NCBI GenBank assembly: GCA_033296685.1
Contig: MU854451.1
Span: 27,238 to 91,237, forward strand
Source of the DNA: Parachaetomium inaequale
Taxonomy: Eukaryota > Ascomycota > Sordariomycetes > Sordariales > Chaetomiaceae
Direction: 5' to 3'
Length of the DNA: 64,000 bases
Positions 58,793 through 64,000 of the stretch are shown here, in pieces; positions within the stretch are counted from its first letter, which is position 1; each line of letters opens with the position of its first letter. The notes beneath the pieces were generated by a model. That model had not been told where the DNA came from. It was given only the letters and a program-made list of their open reading frames with translations, and searched no databases. The position numbers were made by a program, and so were the translations under genes.

Positions 58793-60070
58793 TCAAGGCA
58801 TCCGATCACCCGCGTACGCGCCCTGTCCCCCAACCGCAACAACAAACACCTCTGGATCCCCCGCATTCACCTTCCCGCTCTGATCCGCACCCCCGTCCGG
58901 CTGCACATCATCGTACGCAAACGCATACCCCTTGCCGTCCAAATTACACTCATGCACAACCCTCGAATAATGGTTGGTCGGGTCACACCCGTAAAACGTC
59001 TCGGGTTGCGACGGGTGCTCGCTCACCGCACAGATACACCCCCGCTGAAAGGCCGCCGCGAGCCGCGGGATGATGGCGTTGCGCTTCGGCGACGGGCCCG
59101 TGGTGAACGGCCCGCTGTTGCACCCCAGGATGTCGGCCGTCGTGGGGCGCGCGAAGGCCTCGCCTCCTATGATGAGGTCGTCGGATCCAGGGGGGATGTG
59201 GCCTTCTAGGATGCCTGGTGCGGCTTGCGTATTGATGCGGAGGGGGCGTTGCGGCTGGGGTTCGGATGAAGGGTCTGGGCCGCGGTCGAGGAGGGGGAGG
59301 CGCATCTTGTGGTGCGGTTTTGGGCCCGCCTCGGGCTGTTCCAGTTGTTGTTCAGACGCGGAGTACTTCTTCCATGCTGCCTCGACTAACGGCTCAAAGT
59401 ACCCGTCGAAGCTCGCGCCTACCGCATTCCCGTGCGTTGGGTTCAACACGCGGAGAGGCCTGTCCTGTCCCTTGGGCTGCACGACGAGCTTATCCCACGG
59501 CAGGCCATCCTTAGCAGCCTGCTCCCTCAACCCAGCGCACACCCTGTCCAGTCCGTCAGGGGCCATCCCGCTGACATGCTGCACGGCACCCCCACCGGTC
59601 TTCAACGTCAAGGCGATGGGCAGGCGCGAGACAAAGTCGACGTAGCTGATGTTGGCAAACAGCTGGTCGTTGTTGAGCGTAAACTCGCAAAACGCAAAGT
59701 CGACGTCGGCGTTGGGGTCGCTTGGGTTGAGGACTGACGGCTCGACGAGGGCCGCGCCCCCGCCGGGCCCGCCTGGGTTGCGCAGGAAGGTGAGTTGCTT
59801 CTCGGCGCTGAACCAGATGCGCCCGCCGGCCATCTGCGGGATGGTCACGGTGACGGTGTTTCCTGGGGCGCCGAGTGGGATGGCGCAGTCTTCGGTGAGT
59901 GGCTGCAGGATCTTGGCCGCTGGCGGGGATTCGGGGTAGTAGAGGTCTTTGCCGTCGGCTTTGAGAAAGACGCGCGCCATGTTGTGTTGCATGGCTAGCC
60001 CTGTGATGAAGGCGTGGACATTGTGGGATGCTGTCTGGTTGATCAGTTGGATCGTGAGTGAATTAGGCAT
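58793..60070 (-). CDS. GH64-type beta-1,3-glucanase-like protein
   Basis: Single exon, 425 aa. The sequence shows features I associate with glycoside hydrolase family 64: IWFSAEKQLTFLRNPGGPG, the central DVDFAFCEFTLNNDQLFANI with acidic candidates, YVDFVSRLPIALTLKTGGG, PTHGNAVGASFDGYFEP and GCNSGPFTTG. These enzymes release pentasaccharides from beta-1,3-glucan and have a thaumatin-like second domain. No signal peptide follows the chosen ATG (MPNSLTIQLINQTASHNVHA), so secretion is uncertain. A longer start at 60202 adds no signal either. A linker rich in Gln/Pro (QQLEQPEAGPKPHH) divides the domains and is unusual. It could act in wall remodelling or feeding on other fungi. Confidence 0.75.
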   Translation of the reverse strand: MPNSLTIQLINQTASHNVHAFITGLAMQHNMARVFLKADGKDLYYPESPPAAKILQPLTEDCAIPLGAPGNTVTVTIPQMAGGRIWFSAEKQLTFLRNPGGPGGGAALVEPSVLNPSDPNADVDFAFCEFTLNNDQLFANISYVDFVSRLPIALTLKTGGGAVQHVSGMAPDGLDRVCAGLREQAAKDGLPWDKLVVQPKGQDRPLRVLNPTHGNAVGASFDGYFEPLVEAAWKKYSASEQQLEQPEAGPKPHHKMRLPLLDRGPDPSSEPQPQRPLRINTQAAPGILEGHIPPGSDDLIIGGEAFARPTTADILGCNSGPFTTGPSPKRNAIIPRLAAAFQRGCICAVSEHPSQPETFYGCDPTNHYSRVVHECNLDGKGYAFAYDDVQPDGGADQSGKVNAGDPEVFVVAVGGQGAYAGDRMP

Positions 60071-60589
60071 CGCGGCTGTTGTGAACTTGTGTTGCCTAGA
60101 ATTTGGCCAAACAACGGTTTCATGGGATACAATGTGATAAAGGGGGACTACTTTGTTGTTGGAGTTTGAAAAACGGAGAGTTGCTGACGTCGACGGCCAC
60201 AATCTTGATTTTGCAGCTGGACTTTACTTAGAAAGCGGGGAATGGGGATAGGATTCAAGTTCCGCCACAGCCGAGATAGACCTACAATGAGAAATAGTCT
60301 AATAACAAGCCCCCTACGCGAGATTGCGGCATTGTGACTACGTCTGACTTTAGATGTTAGAAGACCCCGTGAAGAGCAGCTATCAGCGATACGTACATGT
60401 AGCAGGATGGTTGCCTTTCATGTTCTGCTGATTAAGTCAAACCCCCCCACCACTTTCCGTCCGCTTTGATGCCCAAGAAAACCAGCCCAACCCAACGACT
60501 TTAAACAGCCACCACTTCGTCAAATCTAATTCTCTGAATCTCCCGCTTGGTATATAATATTGTCTGTCGCCAGGATAGTCAACTATACT
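60071..60589. other. GH64 promoter grading into transposon-rich DNA
   Basis: Unique-looking sequence up to about 60,540, after which base composition falls to the AT-rich state of the transposon nest. The left end of the old element was not located. Confidence 0.4.
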
Positions 60590-61003
60590 GAAGAACAGAT
60601 TTTCTAAGCACTTTTTCAAGTCCAGAAGGACCGTTCGATTGCCTCTATTGCCAAAAAATGGGCTATTCCGAAGAGCACCTTGAATAACCGTCGTAAAGGC
60701 TATCAACCATGTACAACAGCCTTTAAGAGCTTATAGAAGCTTTCGAAGGCCTAAGAGGACTATTTAACTAAGTAGGTGCTTATACAAGTTGATATAAGTA
60801 TACCTCTTATATAGATATAAATTAAGGAGCTAGCGCAATATATTCTACTTGCCTAACGAGATTCAACTACCTTTAGAAAACATTAGTTAACCTAGTTTTT
60901 AGATAGAAACCTAGTTCTTAAGATATAGAGAGCTAAGCCTATAGAGTATATATATCTTAATAGAGCTACAACTAAGGTTATTCGGAGCTAGTTTCTATAC
61001 CTA
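60590..61003 (+). pseudogene. Old pogo/Fot1-type transposase relic, N-terminal part
   Basis: With stops ignored, the plus strand reads as a Fot1-like transposase N-terminus: a psq-type helix-turn-helix (IASIAKKWAIPKSTLNNRRK), then a CENP-B-type DNA-binding region with recognisable anchors (EDYLT, FLDRNLVLKI, ATTKVIRS). Many codons are TAA/TAG and the strand is AT-rich, as expected after RIP. The frame breaks at the TA at 61002-61003 where the next element begins, and resumes at 63140-63175 (reading about LAIKTIKPAN, a conserved step before the DDE core). Confidence 0.65.
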
Positions 61004-61045
61004 ACGTATCTTATAAGCGAGTGGCCCATATAAGCGAGTGGCCCA
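61004..61045 (+). repeat. Left terminal inverted repeat of element 1
   Basis: 42 bp starting ACGTATCTTATAAGCGAG. It pairs with 63098-63139 with three mismatches. It contains two head-to-tail 17-bp copies of TATAAGCGAGTGGCCCA. Confidence 0.9.
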
Positions 61046-61585
61046 CTTCGGTCGCAACGCGATGCCCTTGTGCTCAATAACAACTTTTCTCTACCATCTA
61101 AGATGCCCTCCACTTCGAACGAGTGCCATATTATCTTGGCCCTTCAGGCTCTTCGTAACGATAAGAATCTAAGCGTACGAGCCGCTGCTAAGATCTACGG
61201 GATCGCCCGTAAGACTCTCAAACGCCGATGTACTGGCAAGCCTGTACGATGCGATACTATACCTAAGTCGAGGAAGCTTACTCAATTAGAAGAGGAGGTC
61301 ATTGTTTAGTATATCGTTAAGCTAGATGCGCGATCTTTTCCACCAAGACTGCGTGGTATAGAAGATATAGCCAACTAACTGTTACGTGTATACGACGCGC
61401 CCCCTGTCGGCAAGCTCTGGGCATATAACTTCGTCAAACGCCAGCCAGAGCTCTGTCCGCGTTATACGCGTAGATACGACTACCAGAGGGCTAAGTGCGA
61501 GGATCCGAGGGTCATTGGCGAGTGGTTTGCCCTTGTACAGAACGTCAAAGCCAAGTATAGCATTATAGACGACGATATCTATAAC

Positions 61586-61847
61586 AGTCCCAACGAGTGT
61601 ATTGCAACTAGATGGTGACGACTCTACGAGCATACTAAACTTGAAGAAGAGAAGAGGAAAGTAGAAGAAATGAACGGTTCCCCAGGTGCCCTCCTTATAG
61701 CCGAAGTGAGTATATATATAATAGTAACAGCCCTGTCAAGTCTTGCGTCATGGTGATGGGCGCGTAATGCGTGCCATAGCGGCTGCATCAGGTCGTGCAT
61801 CTTGGCCGAGGGTGTCCGAGGCCGGCAACAGGGCTCAGCCTGTTACA
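61586..61847. mobile_element. 262-bp insertion inside the transposase
   Basis: Flanked by an 11-bp direct repeat ATATCTATAAC (61575-61585 and 61848-61858). The related copy at 63176 onward lacks it and has a single uninterrupted ATATCTATAAC site. The insert is GC-richer than its surroundings, begins AGTCCCAACGAG and ends CCTGTTACA. Its class is unknown; a solo LTR or a non-autonomous element is possible. Confidence 0.7.
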
Positions 61848-63097
61848 ATATCTATAACTTCGATGAGACTAGGTTCATAATAGGCATTATCTTCGTAGGT
61901 ATAGTAGTTATGACCTCGGATAGCTATAGTAAGGCAAAGCTAGCCTAGCCTAGCAACTGTAAGTGGGCAATAGTGATATAGGGCGTTAATGCTCTTAGCT
62001 GGGCTATCCCTTCCTTTATTATCTTGGCTGTATAATACTACCTCGCTAACTAGTATACTAAGTGCGACCTCCCGGCTGACTAGTATATTGTAACTACTGA
62101 CAATAGCTAGACTACTAATATAGTAGGCCTGGATTGGATCAAGCACTTCGATTATTATATAGTATCCTAGAACAAGGGCAAATACTAGTTATTGATCCTC
62201 GACAGCTACAAGAGCTACTACTCGACTGAATTCGAGCTCCATTGCTAGTAGAACAATATCATTACACTCTATATACCTATACACTCCTCCTACAAGTGCT
62301 AGCCATTTAATATTAGCTGCTTTAGGCTATTGAAGCAGGCGTACAGTCGCTAGGTTAAGGACTTAATGCAGATGTATATCAACTATATCAGTAAGCTCGA
62401 GTTGCTCTATAGCTTTTACAAGGCCTTCTTTGCCTCTATAACAGAGAGGAATATCTAGGGCGGCTTCGTAGGGGCTGGCCTTGTACTATACGACCTAGAG
62501 AGGGTGCTTTCTAAGCTAGATATAAGGCTTTGTATACCAATACCCCCGACCTCATAGCCTGACACCCTACAACCTTGGGTGTTCCAGATACCCTATAACC
62601 CCTAAGAAGCGAACTCGTAGTCAACGCTTATCAAGACCTATATTACTAACTATTACAATAGCTCCCTGACTTCAATGTTAGCTGCTGTAGACTAGCTTGC
62701 CAAGAGTACAACGGCTATAATGTACTAGGTAGCTCTCCTTTGGTCAGAGAACGCTGTGCTCTGCAAGGCCAACGAGGCACTAAGCAAGCGCCGGAGAGCC
62801 AAAAGAATATATATATAGCTTAGAGGGTCACTTAATATACAGGGTGTATAGGAGGCACTAGGCCAGGAGGCGGTAGATGGAGAGGGAGTATAAGAAATGC
62901 AGCTAGAAGGTAGTGATATAGGGGGGGGGTCGTACGAAGGTTCGGTGCTGTGGTGTATATAGCAAGCCTAGCTATAATGCTCGCACTTGCTAAGAGGTTA
63001 CAGTATTATCTGATTCAGCTGTTTCTAATATAATTATAGTTGGTTCCTAATGTTGTAGTGTTATAATTAAAGATAGTTGTTATAGGGGAGTAAGAAG

Positions 63098-63139
63098 TAG
63101 GCCACTCGCTTATATAGGCCACTCACTTATAAGATACGT
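63098..63139 (-). repeat. Right terminal inverted repeat of element 1
   Basis: Reverse complement of the left terminal repeat with three differences, all of which are T where the left end has C. Confidence 0.9.
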
Positions 63140-63175
63140 TAGCTGTCCTAGCTATTAAGACTATTAAACCAGCTA
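63140..63175 (+). pseudogene. Continuation of the old transposase relic
   Basis: A 36-bp stretch between the two newer elements. It starts with the duplicated TA and reads as the next conserved transposase step. TA at 63174-63175 is the insertion site of the second element. Confidence 0.5.
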
Positions 63176-63914
63176 ACGTACATTATCAGCGAGCGGGCTA
63201 TATCAGCGAACGGGCTACTTTTAACTGCGACGCGTCTCCTCTATACCAAATACTAATTTTCTCAATAACCTATTATAGTTTCTCCTTCAAAGGAAGCCAA
63301 AGTAATTTTAGCCCTTGAAGCTCTTTAAAATAATAAAAATCTAAGCCTCTAAAATATAGCGAAGATCTATAACGTCAGCCGTACGACTCTTACCCAACGA
63401 TGCAATGGCTATACTATACGACGCGATCTTCTAGCTAACTCGCGCTAGCTTATAGATTTAAAAGAGAAGGCTATTGTTCAATATATCCTTGAGCTAGATA
63501 TATAAGCTTTTCTACTTAGGTTGTATAGTATAGAAGATATAGCTAATTAGCTCCTATATGTATACGACGTGCCCTCTATTGGCTAACTCTAGGTATATCG
63601 ATTCGTCAAATGGTAGCTAGAGCTCTGAACGTGTTATATATATAGATACGACTACTAGAGGGCGAAGTACAAGGATCTAAGGGTTATTAGCGAGTAGTTT
63701 GCCCTTATATAGAACGTTAAGACTAAGTATAGTATCGTAGACGACGATATCTATAACTTTGATAAGATTAGGTTTATAGTAGGTATTATCTTCATAGGTA
63801 TAGTAGTTATAACTTCGGATAGCTATAGCAAGGTAAAGCTAGCCTAACCTAGTAACTACGAGTAGGTAATAGTAATATAGGGCGTTAATGCCTTTAGCTA
63901 AGCTATCCCCTCCT
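63176..63914 (+). mobile_element. Second, related pogo-like element, truncated
   Basis: Starts ACGTACATTATCAGCGAGCG after a TA, with two tandem sub-repeats as in element 1 but diverged. The transposase N-terminus is recognisable (VILALEAL, NIAKIYNVSRTTLTQRCNG) and the part matching element 1 from 61381 is strongly similar but carries more A and T. Homology ends at about 63914. Confidence 0.8.
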
Positions 63915-64000
63915 GTTACACGTCGACGGTCCTCGGTGACCGTAAGACGGTAAGCTGTGATTCTCACTGTTGATGGGTCGAGAATCTTGCTCTCAGTCTT
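63914..64000. other. Unrelated sequence interrupting the second element
   Basis: From TGTTACACGTCGACGG the composition changes abruptly to ordinary GC content. A TG start followed by TTACA would suit the 5' end of an LTR or another element. Only 87 bp are visible, so no call beyond an insertion boundary is possible. Confidence 0.4.

Larger units (their letters stand above)
61004..63139 (+). mobile_element. RIP-mutated pogo/Fot1-like DNA transposon, 2.1 kb
   Basis: Bounded by 42-bp terminal inverted repeats and flanked by TA on both sides (61002-61003 and 63140-63141), the target duplication of Tc1/mariner/pogo elements. The broken transposase reads from 61100: helix-turn-helix LSVRAAAKIYGIARKTLK, then RRYDYQRAKCEDPRVI, then DDE parts: FDETRFIIG (first Asp), LLILDSYKSYYSTEFE (second Asp), with stops throughout. 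C-to-T and G-to-A losses dominate, so it is inactive. It is inserted in the older relic at 60590-61003 and itself received a 262-bp insertion. Confidence 0.88.

Noticed and set aside
60437..60706. 89-codon minus-strand frame at the edge of the transposon nest
   Set aside because: The opposite strand encodes the recognisable transposase helix-turn-helix; this is its shadow.

Overview
This is nuclear DNA of a filamentous ascomycete, most likely a Sordariomycete. The genes carry one to five short introns (about 50-100 nt, GT-AG, many with CTRAC-like branch sites). There is a HET-domain gene, many proteins have disordered Pro/Ser/Gln-rich tails, and the right edge holds transposon copies carrying the C-to-T decay typical of repeat-induced point mutation (RIP). 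I cannot name the species. About 30 genes are supported; names rest on motifs I could read, not on a database search.

Left part (1-14.3 kb): the 3' end of an unknown gene, a secreted GH18-like protein with an altered active-site motif, a membrane-anchored thioredoxin, an MFS sugar transporter, a small disordered protein, a large ankyrin-repeat protein with a Pro/Gln-rich repeat region, an NAD(P)H-dependent reductase of the dihydroflavonol reductase/GRE2 type, and peptidyl-tRNA hydrolase.

Middle (15-33 kb): mainly conserved housekeeping genes. These are the BAR adaptor RVS161/hob3, a second BAR protein with a polyproline tail, cyclin H (CCL1) of TFIIH, a large UBE2O/BIRC6-type ubiquitin-conjugating enzyme, an ammonium transporter of the twin-histidine Mep2 type preceded by a cluster of GATA (AreA/NIT2-type) motifs, an intron-containing elongator tRNA-Met(CAU), a Con-6-like conidiation protein and a dienelactone hydrolase.

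Right-middle (35-45.5 kb): a more accessory stretch with a secreted protein, a HET-domain protein, a PD-(D/E)XK-like fungal gene whose 5' exons do not join in frame, a second gene with two frame breaks at G runs, and a small membrane protein.

45.5-60 kb: a D-2-hydroxyacid dehydrogenase, a Cys-rich single-pass membrane protein, GAR transformylase (ADE8), an F-box protein with an acidic tail, two small secreted proteins, an NmrA/isoflavone-reductase-like enzyme and a GH64 glucanase.

60.6-64 kb: a nested transposon cluster. An old pogo/Fot1-type transposase relic is interrupted by a 2.1-kb pogo-like element with near-perfect terminal inverted repeats and TA target duplication. That element itself carries a 262-bp insertion. 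A second related copy follows and is cut off near 63,914 by unrelated, less mutated sequence. The genes do not form one pathway cluster. I found no CRISPR array, rRNA gene or viral sequence.
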